NCBI GenBank assembly: GCA_030374765.1
Contig: JARGXX010000073.1
Location: forward strand, 186,001 to 250,000
Origin: Agarophyton chilense
Lineage: Eukaryota > Rhodophyta > Florideophyceae > Gracilariales > Gracilariaceae
DNA: 64,000 nucleotides
Direction: 5' to 3'
A program made the translations under genes and the position numbers. This document shows positions 35,388-46,144 of this stretch, in pieces (the first letter of the stretch is position 1; each line of letters starts with the position of its first letter). The notes beneath the pieces are model-generated. The model had not been told where the DNA came from. It worked only from the letters and a program-made list of their open reading frames with translations, and did no database searches.

Positions 35388-36301
35388 TGTAGAGCAACGC
35401 CCAGTCAGGGGATACTTGAAGATGCAACTCATAGAATGAGGATTGAACCCTCCGAGGGTTATGATTATGATCCCCTCTAAGGTGTGCTGAGGTGGCACTG
35501 TTTTCTGGTTATATTTCGCCTATAAGGGAAAATTCGGATGGCCCATGGTTGTATTGGCCCCGTGATACACGTGGCTTAATTTTGGCACCGATTTTCGGAT
35601 ATTTGTAGAACGTTGGACTTTTGGGCCCTGACAGTGGGATCTCCACGTGTATGGCCCTGAGCAGGTGTGCACTACTGTAGAGTTTAGTTAGTGGGCCCTA
35701 CTTAGGGAGATGAGATCTGACAGTCCGAAGCTCAGAGTAAATTGTAACCAAGGTTGGTCTTCGATACCTTTAGAGGTTCTTCGTCGCCATCGTTTCGGCC
35801 TTACAACCCGGAACAGGCTCTGGTTAGCAACGCCTGCGTAGGGACACGACTCCACTTGGAGAGTGCCCACGTTTGGGTTCCGTGCAACCACCCCCTTGGG
35901 ACCGCTCAGACGACCTGCGTGCACGATACCCCGTGGGGGTTCTGCTTACTTGTTGCGTGCTTTTTGTGTTTCCTTTCGAGGACAGGTTTTCGCCCCTGTA
36001 TTGGGTTTCTTTTGTTGTTTCGCCCCTTTTCTGGTTCTCGGGTCCGGTGCCTGTTAGTGCCCGACCCTCGCCCCGTTTTTCCTCTTCGCCGGATTTTCCC
36101 CCATTCTTTGGGATACCCATACCCATTCCCGATCCAACGGTTTCTACCCCTTACCTCCGTCGGTACTGCCGGAATCCCCCGTGGGAGTTACACCCCACAC
36201 TACGGGTGGAACGGAGGGCTCTGTCTCTGAGTCTGCCTCCCCCAGGGAGCAAGGCTTCGAACAACTTGAGAGCACTTCCCGTCGCCGGGTTTTGCTCCAC
36301 A
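35388..36301 (+). repeat. Gypsy-1 3' LTR
   Basis: 914 bp, near-identical to 29546-30460, ending TTTTGCTCCACA before the target duplication GTCAG. Confidence 0.95.
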
Positions 36302-36407
36302 GTCAGCACGCAATAGCGGTATAGCTTGTCATAGCCCAAGCTATTCCTCAAGCGGGGGAAACTTTTAAGTCCTGCGAAGAAACCCCCTTGAAGGGCATTG
36401 TCCTTCA

Positions 36408-36502
36408 GTTACCATCGAGGTTTATTACGTCTACCTTCTAAGGTTGAGCGTCACCACGCTCCCGAGACAAGACAGTAGCAGACCCCAAAGGGGATTGTAC
36501 GA
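36408..36502. repeat. Dispersed repeat unit, copy B, right part
   Basis: GTTACCATCGAGGTTTATTA and the following sequence to GATTGTACGACA match copy A (28339-28460) and complete the unit interrupted at 28758. Confidence 0.75.
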
Positions 36503-38600
36503 CAAGAAGTAGTCCTAGCCACTTACGAACTTCCTCCAGCAGAAGCTTGGAGACCGCTTTTCTAAGCTGAAGATGGTGAAGACTTAAAATTGACTGAGCC
36601 AAAGCGTTGCGTTTTTTCTGTTTTTTTCTGTTTTAAGGGTTGCTGTGTGAGAAGCCTGCATTTCTTTGCTAGCCTTTGACTGACTCTCGAATGCTTCAAC
36701 CAATCTTGTTTTCAAGTCGTCCAAGCCTTCTTTTGCATTTCCCCCCAAAATCTTAAGTTCCACCACCTACCATCTCGAGGGCAGGTTGACGCTATACTTA
36801 TTTTTTGATTTTTGTTCTCAAAAATCATTGGCGTTTGTATAGGACGCAAAAACACCAAGGGCTGTTCCCGAAGTTATAGTTTTTAAAACTCTTGGACATG
36901 TCAATGTTTTATCAAACAAAATTAAAATCGGGGCCTTCAATTGTGTTCTCTGTAGATCACAAACCGAGTTCTTGGCGCAACAGCAGCTAGTAACCATTTT
37001 CTTATTAACACAACCAAGTGAAATATCTATTCAGATCGGATTCCTTCTTTTCGAATTCTTCGTTCTAATCGTTACCTTATCTTTTTAAACCGATGACTTT
37101 ATTCGCTCAAAAACATGTTTTATGAACGAGAAGGGTCCTTTTTGATTTCATATTCAAGTGAAATGATCATTTTTCGCCATTTATTGGTTCACGGCACAAA
37201 ATGCATTTTATTGAAGCTATGTATCGTTCATGAGCACAAATCTTACCAGTTTTGAACTCGAAGATGGTAAGTTTCGGAGTTGTGGATAAACTGTTTGACG
37301 AAAACAAATGAGAAACATAGTCGTTTTGAAAAACTTGTTCACATGTTATTTGAACTAAGTTTTTCCCAATGAAAGATAAACAGATACGAGAGTTTTAGTG
37401 GTACCTGCAATGCATGAAAAGATGTACAAAAACCCAGATACCAGAAAACAGACTTGAAAAGAAACGGTAATTATGATCAATCGAAATCTATGTCTTTAGC
37501 GAATTTGGACTTAAACTCGGTACTAATGGGGCATAGGCAAACCCGACTTGTACAACCTGGTCTGTGAGGCATTATTAACAAGCGTGAATGACCATTTGTA
37601 TGATTGCTTTACGCCTTCCAATCGGCTCAATCTCGAAATAACTTCAAATCTGGTACCACTGAACTGGTAAGCCTTGGTAATCTACCACGTAACCCGGATA
37701 TCCTTGCAGGTAATGGATATCCATGCAGGTAATTGGTTGTAAGATTTCTAAGGGACAAAAGAGTCACGCTCTTCGTTACTTGTAAGCTGTAAGGAAGAGG
37801 GTACAGGATTTCCTGAACCCTGCCCTACGGTGCCTGTGGAGGGGGGTGGCAAAACATCTGAACAGCACCACCAGCGGGGTACAGATTTCGGGGAGTGGAA
37901 ACCGCCGGCCGCCGCTTTATTGTGCACCCGATAGTGGAACGCATATACATTGTACACTGTTCCACTGTTCCACTGTACGGCTTCTATTCGGTCATTCCCT
38001 GTTTGGGATTCGCTTTCGTGATTGAGATGCTTTTAACTGTTTTTGGGAAATAATCCACTTTTACTTGTGAGCAACGCCATTGGGCTTTTTGAGAACCCAC
38101 CAATTTCTCGTTAGTGCAATTAAATGCCAGCCCAAAAACTTGAGCTTGACGCTTAATGCATGGATTCTACCACAGTCGTTGCAGGACTTGGCGTCACTCC
38201 TGAGCTTGAGAACCAGTAGGGCGAAACACTTTTGTTTCTTCTAGCAACCACTGAAGATATCATTGTGCACCACCTTTTATTTGAACCCTGAACCGATTTT
38301 AGCCGCAACTTTGACATCTGCCTTGCTTTTACCACGCTCAAATCGTTACGGGTTTCGACTAATGACCTATTCCGTTCGAAACACATCAACTCGACATCAA
38401 ATGTTCGCTGGTTTGGTCTGGGCACTCTCCTAGGTCTGAAACTTCTCAGTTACTAGCGCACTGTAATCCTTGCCTCCGAACTTGCTTTCATTTCTTCTCA
38501 AGCTATACACTTTACCATTCACAGCTATACTTTGCGGAAACAAGGCTGAGCTCTGGTTGAGACTGAAACTAGGTGTATGCTGTATGGAAATTGACCTAAC
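36503..38600. other. A/T-rich intergenic region before the gene island
   Basis: No gene or transposon domain is recognisable. Only short frames occur. The last part presumably contains the PAT1 promoter and 5' UTR. Confidence 0.5.
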
Positions 38601-40928
38601 ATGGAAGGCGAAGACTATTTTGGAATTATTGCCGTACCGGATAACGAGAACGAAGAAGACGCAGCCAATGACCTAACCTTTGGAGATATCGGGGAGCTTA
38701 AAGCTGGCGATGATGCCTCAGATGCTTTCTGGAAACCAGATCATCAAAGTCTTTCCAGGAGGATTGAGGAGGAGAAAGAAGTTGTACAAAGATCACGACT
38801 TGCGCCAACATCATCGCGACCCGTTCGCCGCGATCTGTATGAAAACCCCGTTCCCGTTCCCCCCAAAGAGCAGGATGCAGAGCCTTCAACTATGGCCTGG
38901 AATCGTCTCTTGCAAGCTGTTCAAGGGCAACACGCTTCACATTTAGAAAAGCAACCGGTTCATTCGTCACAAGGTCAGTCATTTTCGTTTAGGAACCCCT
39001 CCATCAGCGATCATACCTCTCAATTAGCATCAAATGCTCAGTCACAGAACCCCCCGCCAATATCTCCGTTGATAAATCCACAGGAATATGAGCGAACGAT
39101 GATTGCGTATTATGAACAGCAAATGCGACAGTTTCTAATCCGTCATGACGAAACGGCAGAACTTCAACTTCGAGAAGCTATTGTTGCACAGAACGCTGGT
39201 GTTGTCTTTGACAAGGCTAAATTTGATGAGCATCAAGAAGCTGCCCGTCAGCGTATAGTAACCGATTTCTATAATCGTGTCAATCAGATTCGCTACTTGG
39301 TCTGGCTTCAGACGCGTCAACTAGTTCAACGTAACCTACCAACATGGGAGCAGAGCCAAACGGCTACGCGAGATGATTATGATCTTGAAGGCCAAAGCCA
39401 AAAAAACATCTTGGAAACTCTTAGACCGGATATTAGACCACGTCTGTTTGAAAATGGTCGAGAACAAACATCCATAAATCTCTCCCCTACATTTTCAGAT
39501 TATGAGACGAATGGCAGTGCTAGAGCATCTGGTGCTCTACAAAATAAGACGAAGCCAAATGTTTCGCGTGATCCCATCAAGAAAGCAGTTGGGATGCAGG
39601 AGTTAGAACGTCAATTAATGGAATCAGGAATAGACATCTCGCCTACAACAAAAAATGACAGGAAAATGAGTAACGCTCCCCTCGATGGAAGGGAAACCAG
39701 AAGATACGGGAAGAAAGAATGCCGTCTCGAATCTATGACTGATAAGGATCAAGAATTAGTTTTCAGAGTGCATCTGAGACAAGTGGAAGCGGCAGTCACA
39801 TACAAGGATGATTATTACCATGGCATGTATCGCAGAAACGAACGGTTGGGTTTAGGAGAACTGTATTCAGATCTGGCTAAGAACGTCAACCAGATGAGAC
39901 AAAGAAATCAATTACGCGGGACGAACAGCCGCCCTCATAGGAGTCGTCGAACGAAACACCACACGCAGCAAAATGAAAACCAGGCATCTTCACCAGTGCA
40001 GTCTAGTGACTCCTCAAAAAATGGGTTGGCGACAGCACTCGGATCAGTTCAAACATGGAATCCTAAAGCCCCAAGAAGGGTTATGGACTTTAGCTCGATC
40101 GAACGAAAAGCCGTTAAAGGATCTGAATCAAAGCTTCTCCGAGACGATGAGCGAGTGAAAGTACGACATGAAATTGAGAGAGGATACGATGTCATGGCTG
40201 TTATTCACGACATAGTTAGAGGCGAAAGCTCGGAAGTCTTAGAAGATCAAATTCGAAACCTCCTCGAGACGTTACACATTGAAAACACTCATGAAGAAAG
40301 GGCAGATTCAGACATCGCAACAAACCCAGGACTTCGATTCTTTGGCACCCTTTGCGTTTTAGAGAAAGGTAGACGTTATTTGGCGAGAGTATTTGACATA
40401 CTTGACATATCGGAAAGAATTCGGGTTATACCATCGGTATTTGAAAGCCTAGGGGTAATGATATATTCCCTTCAACGCTCACGACGGTCTTATATGTGTG
40501 GGGAAGGTGATATTGTATCCAAATGTCTTGAGGCAATAAGTGACTTCCATATATCTGCGGCCGATTGCATTGCTATGCTTAGCTCATTCAGTTCCACCCA
40601 CTCAGCTCGTCCTGATGCCTTCCTCACCACTTTTCGAAGTGCATCTGGCGCAAAGCTCATGTACTGTTGTATGCAAAGGGTGTCGAGGGGTTTATTTAAA
40701 AAAGAAATAGGTGAGGAGGATGTGAGTCGATCTGGAGTCTGTAAGCTCGCGAAGGTATATACTGAAATGTTACAACGCATATTTGAGGGAGCAGAACTTG
40801 TAAACAGGGTGTGGGAAGTGACGGCAAGTCTCGACAGTATTCTTACCGGCGAGACAAGATCAGAGCTTCGTGCAGAGCTTAAGCGACTGTTGCGAAGTGG
40901 AACCGCACCCCCACCCCCACAAAGATAG
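38601..40928 (+). CDS. PAT1: PAT1-like mRNA decapping activator
   Basis: An uninterrupted 775-residue protein. The start MEGEDYFGIIAVPDNENEED with the following DLTFGDIG is typical of PAT1 N-termini, which bind the DDX6/Dhh1 helicase. The middle is low complexity with an IREA-type helical segment (about 39090-39330) and Gln-rich stretches. The C-terminal 250 residues form the helical repeat domain that binds LSM1-7 and DCP2, with KGRRYLARVFDIL near 40365. PAT1 links deadenylated mRNA to decapping in cytoplasmic P-bodies. No intron is needed. Its stop lies 81 bp from the stop of the convergent DFRP1-like gene, so the transcripts probably overlap. Confidence 0.75.
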   Translation: MEGEDYFGIIAVPDNENEEDAANDLTFGDIGELKAGDDASDAFWKPDHQSLSRRIEEEKEVVQRSRLAPTSSRPVRRDLYENPVPVPPKEQDAEPSTMAWNRLLQAVQGQHASHLEKQPVHSSQGQSFSFRNPSISDHTSQLASNAQSQNPPPISPLINPQEYERTMIAYYEQQMRQFLIRHDETAELQLREAIVAQNAGVVFDKAKFDEHQEAARQRIVTDFYNRVNQIRYLVWLQTRQLVQRNLPTWEQSQTATRDDYDLEGQSQKNILETLRPDIRPRLFENGREQTSINLSPTFSDYETNGSARASGALQNKTKPNVSRDPIKKAVGMQELERQLMESGIDISPTTKNDRKMSNAPLDGRETRRYGKKECRLESMTDKDQELVFRVHLRQVEAAVTYKDDYYHGMYRRNERLGLGELYSDLAKNVNQMRQRNQLRGTNSRPHRSRRTKHHTQQNENQASSPVQSSDSSKNGLATALGSVQTWNPKAPRRVMDFSSIERKAVKGSESKLLRDDERVKVRHEIERGYDVMAVIHDIVRGESSEVLEDQIRNLLETLHIENTHEERADSDIATNPGLRFFGTLCVLEKGRRYLARVFDILDISERIRVIPSVFESLGVMIYSLQRSRRSYMCGEGDIVSKCLEAISDFHISAADCIAMLSSFSSTHSARPDAFLTTFRSASGAKLMYCCMQRVSRGLFKKEIGEEDVSRSGVCKLAKVYTEMLQRIFEGAELVNRVWEVTASLDSILTGETRSELRAELKRLLRSGTAPPPPQR

Positions 40929-41009
40929 CTAATGCTGTAAATGAATACGAACATGAAACACGGATCAGGTGCAGTCACTTCCATTCTAATCTGTACAGGC
41001 CAAGAGTGT

Positions 41010-41765
41010 TTACGTGAACAAAGATTCATCACCGATTGTGACATCATGCGTCTCGTGTAGAACATCAACTGCCTCTTCTTCGAACAAAGATGCATCTGGA
41101 CGCACGCCGGAAAATGTAGCACCGTTTTCGTCACTGGACTCGATAAACTCATCACCTGTTTTAAGCACAGTGTCATCCGCCTCTTCGTCATCGACGAAGA
41201 TTTCAGCGTTTGATTGAAATAGTTCCCTCCCACTTAGACCCTGTCCCCTGGACCTCTCTGCTTTTGACATCTTCTTGAAGGCGGCAGCCTTTTTCACTTC
41301 TTCTTCGGCTTTTTTCTCTCTTGTCTTCTCTTCTTTCCATTTTAAAAAAAGGTCTTTGGTCACCGGGGTACGAGATGTGAGTTTAGCTCTTTCTTCCTCA
41401 ATCTGGTCTTCCACCGGAAGGTTAGCGATTCGGATTCGCTCTTTCTCAGCTTCTTCCTCGAGTCGCTTTCGCTCTTCCTCTTCCGCGGAAAGCTTCTTTT
41501 GCTTTTCCTTCACAGGCTGGTTCATAAGCTCAAGCTCTGCTAGCCGAGCTTGCATCTGGGCGAGGCGAGCACTGCCCGCAGCCGATGATGACCCTGCACC
41601 CTCTGATCGCTTTCGTGGTCCATCAACCTTCTGATTAGCCTGCTTCTTAACAGTTTCGACATATTGCTGCACTTTGCGACTCTTTTTTTTGTTCTTTAGT
41701 CCAAAAGTCTTGTCCTCGACAATCTTCTTCTTTTGCTCTTCGGCCTTTTTCTTCTTCGGCGGCAT
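41010..41765 (-). CDS. ZC3H15/Tma46 (DFRP1)-like protein without zinc fingers
   Basis: A 251-residue protein. I start it at ATG 41765 (MPPKKKKAEEQKKK) because the family begins MPPKK; an upstream in-frame ATG at 41825 adds 20 atypical residues. Residues 15-28 match the conserved IVEDKTFGLKNKKK block. Residues about 118-200 match the DFRP domain that stabilises the GTPase DRG1 (VEDQIEEERAKL, FLKWKEEK, GLSGRELFQSNAEIF). The tail is acidic. Between these blocks the family has two CCCH zinc fingers; here there is a charged helical linker, and the whole protein contains no cysteine. Role by homology: DRG1 partner in translation. It is divergent from WDR70 across 746 bp. Confidence 0.75.
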   Translation of the reverse strand: MPPKKKKAEEQKKKIVEDKTFGLKNKKKSRKVQQYVETVKKQANQKVDGPRKRSEGAGSSSAAGSARLAQMQARLAELELMNQPVKEKQKKLSAEEEERKRLEEEAEKERIRIANLPVEDQIEEERAKLTSRTPVTKDLFLKWKEEKTREKKAEEEVKKAAAFKKMSKAERSRGQGLSGRELFQSNAEIFVDDEEADDTVLKTGDEFIESSDENGATFSGVRPDASLFEEEAVDVLHETHDVTIGDESLFT

Positions 41766-42511
41766 ATTTTTGTTTCGCCAATGCGTTACCGAGACGTCGC
41801 GCTCCTGGCTCAAAGCGATTCCCAAGTCTCGCTTCGGGTGTTTCTCGACGCAAAAAGAGAGATGAGTGCGGGATAGGATGACGAAAGACGTTTGTCGCGA
41901 CTACGCCGCTGAGAACGCGGAATCAAGGTGTGTTCAGATGTGAAATCTGTAACAGACATTGGGCGATGGTATGTTTGGCAGTCGTGTGAAGCTCAGTGTC
42001 CACGCTGCACACTTTGTTCATGGACGGAAGGAGACGAGAGAAATCATTTTCCACTAAAAGTCTACTTTTTCGAAAAATAATATTTTAAAACATCGAAAAC
42101 CCCAAGTCAAAGCCTTTGACATGTGGATCCCATGATCAGATAGAGAAATGAGGATCTTGGTGTGTGACGGGAAGTGCTCTAATTCGGTCATATCGTCGGA
42201 GTAGGACGAAGGGCCATTGGAAATTTTTTTCATAGGGCACACGGAACGTATTTTATCTCTTCCTCTCTCGTACGTGCAGGAAGTGCATGAGAAGCGGCAA
42301 TAACGAGAAACTCCTTCAGTCACTAGCCGAACAGCAATGTGGTATTTCTCTGTATTTGAGACCAACCAGAATTAGCGAAATAGCATTAAGGTCAGTCAAA
42401 CATTTCGTTACCGTTCTGAGCAGCCTTTGATAGGTCCAGTTTTGCACTTTTTTTACCCCCCCAGTTGAACGCTTTCTACTTGTCAAAGATAACTGAACCA
42501 GTATTCTCAGC

Positions 42512-44620
42512 ATGTCTTTCTTTCATTCCGAAGATGGGTCAGAGGATGAGGTATTTGTTCAGCAGAAACGCTTTCGTCTGGGTCAAATCAAGCGGAATCT
42601 TGGCAATAATTCGAAAACCAAATGTGGAGATGAGCAAGAAGAAACAGAAAAAGAACCAAAACTGCTATCAGAAGAACAGGAATTAGAGCAACTAAGAAAG
42701 CATAACCGCTATCAAGCATATTCTGCTTCAAGAAAAGTAAAGCAACAGCCCTCCCTATCGCATGAAAAGCTGCTTCAAGTTGAAGCCGTGGGAGCGGAAA
42801 AGGGTGTAAACATTTCTCTTGACCACATGTCCCGTGAATTAGTCTATGGGGCGGAGGAAGCCCACGTGCATCACGATGCTGCTAAAGCACATCGGGCTGA
42901 AACGAGGATTAAGCAGGTGATTGAAAGTCGTCGAAAACGAAGAAAGACCAATCATGGAATCGACCCCAAGATTATAGACGATTCGCCTTCAGATTATAGT
43001 AGCGAGAGTGATGAAGGAGAACTCCTTGGTCCAACACTACCGCAATCTCGTTCTAAGGAGAAGCTGGACATTCTGTCTCAAGAGGGCATTCCGATTGAAC
43101 GCAGTGTTCAATTAGGCTCTTCTCACACTTCTTATGTTACTGGAATATCCATAGATAATGCTGGAAATCGATTAGTATCTGTTTCCCTAGATTCTACTGC
43201 AAAGATGTGGGACTTCAATTCAATGAATTCCAATATGACTCCTTTCCGAACCTTCAAACCACTTGGGGAGAGTCCCCTGCGGACCATTGAATGTTCGATA
43301 TCTGGAGGCCTACTTTTGTGTTCGGGAAGGGCAAGCTCTGCCGTTGTTACCGATAGAGAGGGCAATAGTCTTGCCCAGACAACGCAAGGAGATATGTACA
43401 TAGTTGATCCATCGAGAACTAAAGGCCACACAGCTTCTATTGCTGCTGCAAAGTGGTCTCAATGTCAAGATTCCACTACGTCGCAGATTATCACGACGTC
43501 ATTAGACGGGACAATTCGAGTATGGGACGTAAATCGGACCTCCAGGAACCCCATGACTAGAATCCCGGTCATGACCCAGTTGTCTGTTAAGAGGCTAAGA
43601 AATCGTTATGGAAGTCGAATAATTGCAACTGCTTTCGACTGGATGCAACACAGTCACAGCTGGACGTTTGGTTGTAGTGACGGGACAGTAAAAGTTCTAG
43701 ATGTGCGGTCAAACACGGATCAACCTGGAGCTCAATCAGCACCGGATGTACGGCAGGGTCAGGATATTACTGGAATTTGCTGTTCACCACCTTCTATGCA
43801 GCCTTTCACGCTCGTCCGTAGCTCCGACGATTGTCTTCGCGTCTACGACTTTCGACGCCTTCAAAAACCTATAGCTACTTTTGAAAACCTTCCCAACTCT
43901 ATCTCGGAGACCAACGTTTGCTTTCTTGGACCGTCTGGAGATATTTTTGCGACGGGGACGAGTACGATAAGGAAAACCGGTGGTCCAGCAGGCTCCATAA
44001 GATTTTTTTCACTGAGGGATATGAAAGAGGTGAAGCATATTGAGTTTGATAGGAGTCTCGGCAGTGTGATACACATCATGTGGAAAGAATCACTGAATCA
44101 ATTAATCGTCGGAACAGGAAGTGGAGGTGTACTAGTTTACTATGACACAATCTACAGCCATCGAGGTGTTCTAAACTGTCTGACCAAAACAATAAGTCGA
44201 AAGATTCAAGGAGTTGCGTCAGTAAAGGTCGGTATTGCCGTTCCAGGATCATCGCTTGTTCACAGCAAAGGAAAAATTTCGAAACGTATCTCGAACATTG
44301 AATGTGCGTCGAAATATCCTTTCACAGTGACGAAGCCAGCTCCCTCTTCAGTTCCGCCGCGTAGTGTTGAAGGACCTTCTACCCTTGCTCAATATCTCTC
44401 GAAACAGAACGTATCCAGTGAGTGGTCAAGGGATCCAAGGGAAGCGCTTCTTCAATATGCTGATATCGCCAGCAAAAACCCTCGCTTCACGAAGGTCTAC
44501 GAGAAGACTCAACCCCTCCCTTTATTAGCCGAGAAAACAGCGGAGGAAGAAGAGGAGGAATCAAGGCAAGCAGTTTACGACAGGGACAGGCTCCGAAAGC
44601 ACAGGGAGCATGCTGGTTAG
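42512..44620 (+). CDS. WDR70: WDR70 / gastrulation-defective-like WD40 protein
   Basis: An uninterrupted 702-residue protein. The N-terminal 200 residues are charged (SFFHSEDGSEDE, KRRKTNH). WD40 repeats start at about residue 200 with LGSSHTSYVTGISIDNAGNR, followed by SLDSTAKMWDF, a repeat with TSLDGTIRVWDVN and one with GCSDGTVKVLDV, up to about residue 590. The C-terminus has the family's conserved PREALLQYADIASKNPRF and ends in a charged helix. Order, length and the C-terminal motif match WDR70. The human protein works with CUL4-DDB1 in chromatin responses to DNA breaks and is also linked to splicing. Its stop is 210 bp from that of the convergent HIT4-like gene. Confidence 0.85.
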   Translation: MSFFHSEDGSEDEVFVQQKRFRLGQIKRNLGNNSKTKCGDEQEETEKEPKLLSEEQELEQLRKHNRYQAYSASRKVKQQPSLSHEKLLQVEAVGAEKGVNISLDHMSRELVYGAEEAHVHHDAAKAHRAETRIKQVIESRRKRRKTNHGIDPKIIDDSPSDYSSESDEGELLGPTLPQSRSKEKLDILSQEGIPIERSVQLGSSHTSYVTGISIDNAGNRLVSVSLDSTAKMWDFNSMNSNMTPFRTFKPLGESPLRTIECSISGGLLLCSGRASSAVVTDREGNSLAQTTQGDMYIVDPSRTKGHTASIAAAKWSQCQDSTTSQIITTSLDGTIRVWDVNRTSRNPMTRIPVMTQLSVKRLRNRYGSRIIATAFDWMQHSHSWTFGCSDGTVKVLDVRSNTDQPGAQSAPDVRQGQDITGICCSPPSMQPFTLVRSSDDCLRVYDFRRLQKPIATFENLPNSISETNVCFLGPSGDIFATGTSTIRKTGGPAGSIRFFSLRDMKEVKHIEFDRSLGSVIHIMWKESLNQLIVGTGSGGVLVYYDTIYSHRGVLNCLTKTISRKIQGVASVKVGIAVPGSSLVHSKGKISKRISNIECASKYPFTVTKPAPSSVPPRSVEGPSTLAQYLSKQNVSSEWSRDPREALLQYADIASKNPRFTKVYEKTQPLPLLAEKTAEEEEEESRQAVYDRDRLRKHREHAG

Positions 44621-44830
44621 AAATCTCATTAGCGCCAATTGTTGAATGCTCGTTGAGGCCCAGATCATTTTGTGTTCTTTGTTCGCTCAGAATCATGATC
44701 CGTCAAAGAAATAAAGAGAGAACTGCTTTCGACTGAATCATAACAGGCGTAACTGAAGGGCCACTTCTTCGGCAAAAGTTCTCGTACATGCAGAGGCAGG
44801 TGCGTCACTGCTGAACTTCATGTGAAAAAA

Positions 44831-46144
44831 TTAACGAACTTCATGGGCATGACCATAATACCTGTTCACGAGGCGCGACTTGACTTTCGATACATCTGGC
44901 CAGTCATTCTGTGGATAGAATTTAATGAGCTTCATGTTTCTGATTCCTTCCAGTTCTTCTTTTGACATCGATTCAATACGCTTCTTTTTGTCGTCTTTTG
45001 CAGCTTTATGCTTCAGTTTTGCGTTTTTAACAGATTCTTGAATGGCCTTTTTCAATGGTTTCGTGTGTTTGTCGTTATCAAGTTCTTCATCAACCAAGGT
45101 TTCCTGAACAAATTCATCCAGTTCATCCATCTCGTAGTCGAACTCACACATGAGAGGTGCTTGTCTACCTTCAAGATCAACTAACACTTGCACATTTGTA
45201 TCGACAATCTCGTCACTTTCTTTGTCCGGGTGGAAGAAGTAGGGCAATACATAGTCGTACTTGTGCACAGCCTCCTCACCCCTTGGTTTGAGGGAAACAA
45301 ACCTTTGGTTGCACTTAAGAACGTGAACGTTAGGTTTAAAGCGAGATCGGAAAGCGACATTGGGCGGTGCATATGCTTGCCATGAAATTCTCAAGTCCGA
45401 CATTGGAACGATATCCTCCTTTGTTCTTTGCACACTCTTCAGACCCACAGTAGCTGGAGGGGATACGTCCGAAACGATTGCGATAATGACAGGAACTGGA
45501 ATCACATGGCCCTTCGTATCATCTTCATCTACCATGATCAATTGAGGCTCAGTACCACCAAACAAGTAGACAGTCTTCCCCTGGAGATCTCCTTCTGTCA
45601 GAGCCTCATCGAGATGATCGAAATCCCAATCTTCTTTGTATACATCGTTTATCTGATCCCACTCCGTCCCAGCGAGATAGATATCTTTCCAAACTTCTTC
45701 GTAAATGGCGCGCGCAGGTCTTCGTGCAGTCGTCGTTTTTGATATTTTCTTTTGCTTCTTCGGCGGATGAACACTCTCAACTTGGGTTGGAGAAGATCTT
45801 TTACCGGTTCTTCTAGAACCCGCTCGAGGGTTTTCCTTCGCCTGCGAGGATGATGCGGCCTTCTTGGAACTCGTCGCCTCAGCAGTATCGTTCTTGTCAA
45901 TTGGTTTCGCTTTTCCTACTACTTTTCGAGTTGAACCCGGCTTATTTGATTTCGATGTGGCAGAATCAGACTTTTTAGAACCAGCACCCTCAGACGGTGT
46001 TGAGTTCGTTTTGTTCGTCGTCGTCAGATTTGATCGTGTGGTCCTTGTCCTGCCAGTGCGCACCGTTGTCGAGACTTCCGCCGTGCTAGTTCTAGCACTT
46101 ACTTTTGTAGCATCGTGACGTTCTCTCCTCGGGCGTAGAGGCAT
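44831..46144 (-). CDS. HIT4-like (HEAT-INTOLERANT 4) chromatin protein
   Basis: A 437-residue protein without introns. The first 140 residues are basic, Ser/Thr-rich and disordered, with nuclear-signal-like KKQKK. From about residue 145 to the end it follows Arabidopsis HIT4 closely: a WKD.YLAGTEWDQ start, WDFDHLDEAL, GKTVYLFGGTEPQL, IPVPVIIAIVSD.PP, YDYVLPYFF, CEFDYEMDELDEFV, and the terminal IKFYPQNDWPDVSKVKS..NRYYGHAHEV. HIT4 is a plant nuclear protein needed for heat-induced chromocentre decondensation and release of silencing; the algal role is inferred. It is divergent from SLD5 with a 660-bp gap. Confidence 0.8.
   Translation of the reverse strand: MPLRPRRERHDATKVSARTSTAEVSTTVRTGRTRTTRSNLTTTNKTNSTPSEGAGSKKSDSATSKSNKPGSTRKVVGKAKPIDKNDTAEATSSKKAASSSQAKENPRAGSRRTGKRSSPTQVESVHPPKKQKKISKTTTARRPARAIYEEVWKDIYLAGTEWDQINDVYKEDWDFDHLDEALTEGDLQGKTVYLFGGTEPQLIMVDEDDTKGHVIPVPVIIAIVSDVSPPATVGLKSVQRTKEDIVPMSDLRISWQAYAPPNVAFRSRFKPNVHVLKCNQRFVSLKPRGEEAVHKYDYVLPYFFHPDKESDEIVDTNVQVLVDLEGRQAPLMCEFDYEMDELDEFVQETLVDEELDNDKHTKPLKKAIQESVKNAKLKHKAAKDDKKKRIESMSKEELEGIRNMKLIKFYPQNDWPDVSKVKSRLVNRYYGHAHEVR

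Larger units (their letters stand above)
29546..36301 (+). mobile_element. Gypsy-1: young non-autonomous gypsy/chromodomain element
   Basis: The element is 6,756 bp long with two nearly identical LTRs and a perfect target duplication GTCAG (29541-29545 and 36302-36306). In order it contains 5' LTR, primer binding site, gag with zinc knuckle, a chromodomain frame, a purine-rich tract, an antisense ORF, polypurine tract and 3' LTR. Protease, reverse transcriptase, RNase H and the integrase core are absent, so it must rely on proteins from other elements. By eye the LTRs differ by about nine substitutions and one 1-bp indel, which indicates a recent insertion. Confidence 0.9.
28759..36407 (+). 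mobile_element. Solo LTR (about 0.89 kb) split by a nested gypsy element
   Basis: The LTR starts TGTAGGACAACG at 28759 and ends TTGTCCTTCA at 36407; its ends are inverted copies of each other (TGTAGGACAA against TGAAGGACAA). It is flanked by GTTAC on both sides (28754-28758 and 36408-36412). It is interrupted at 29546 by a complete gypsy element. Removing that insert leaves about 889 bp, similar to the 915-bp LTRs of the insert, and both start with TGTAG..CAACGC, so this is a related family. Open frames in 28759-29545 are not coding-like. Confidence 0.8.

Noticed and set aside
41766-41825. Upstream start for the DFRP1-like protein
   Set aside because: The extra 20 residues are not family-like, whereas MPPKKKK at 41765 is the conserved start.
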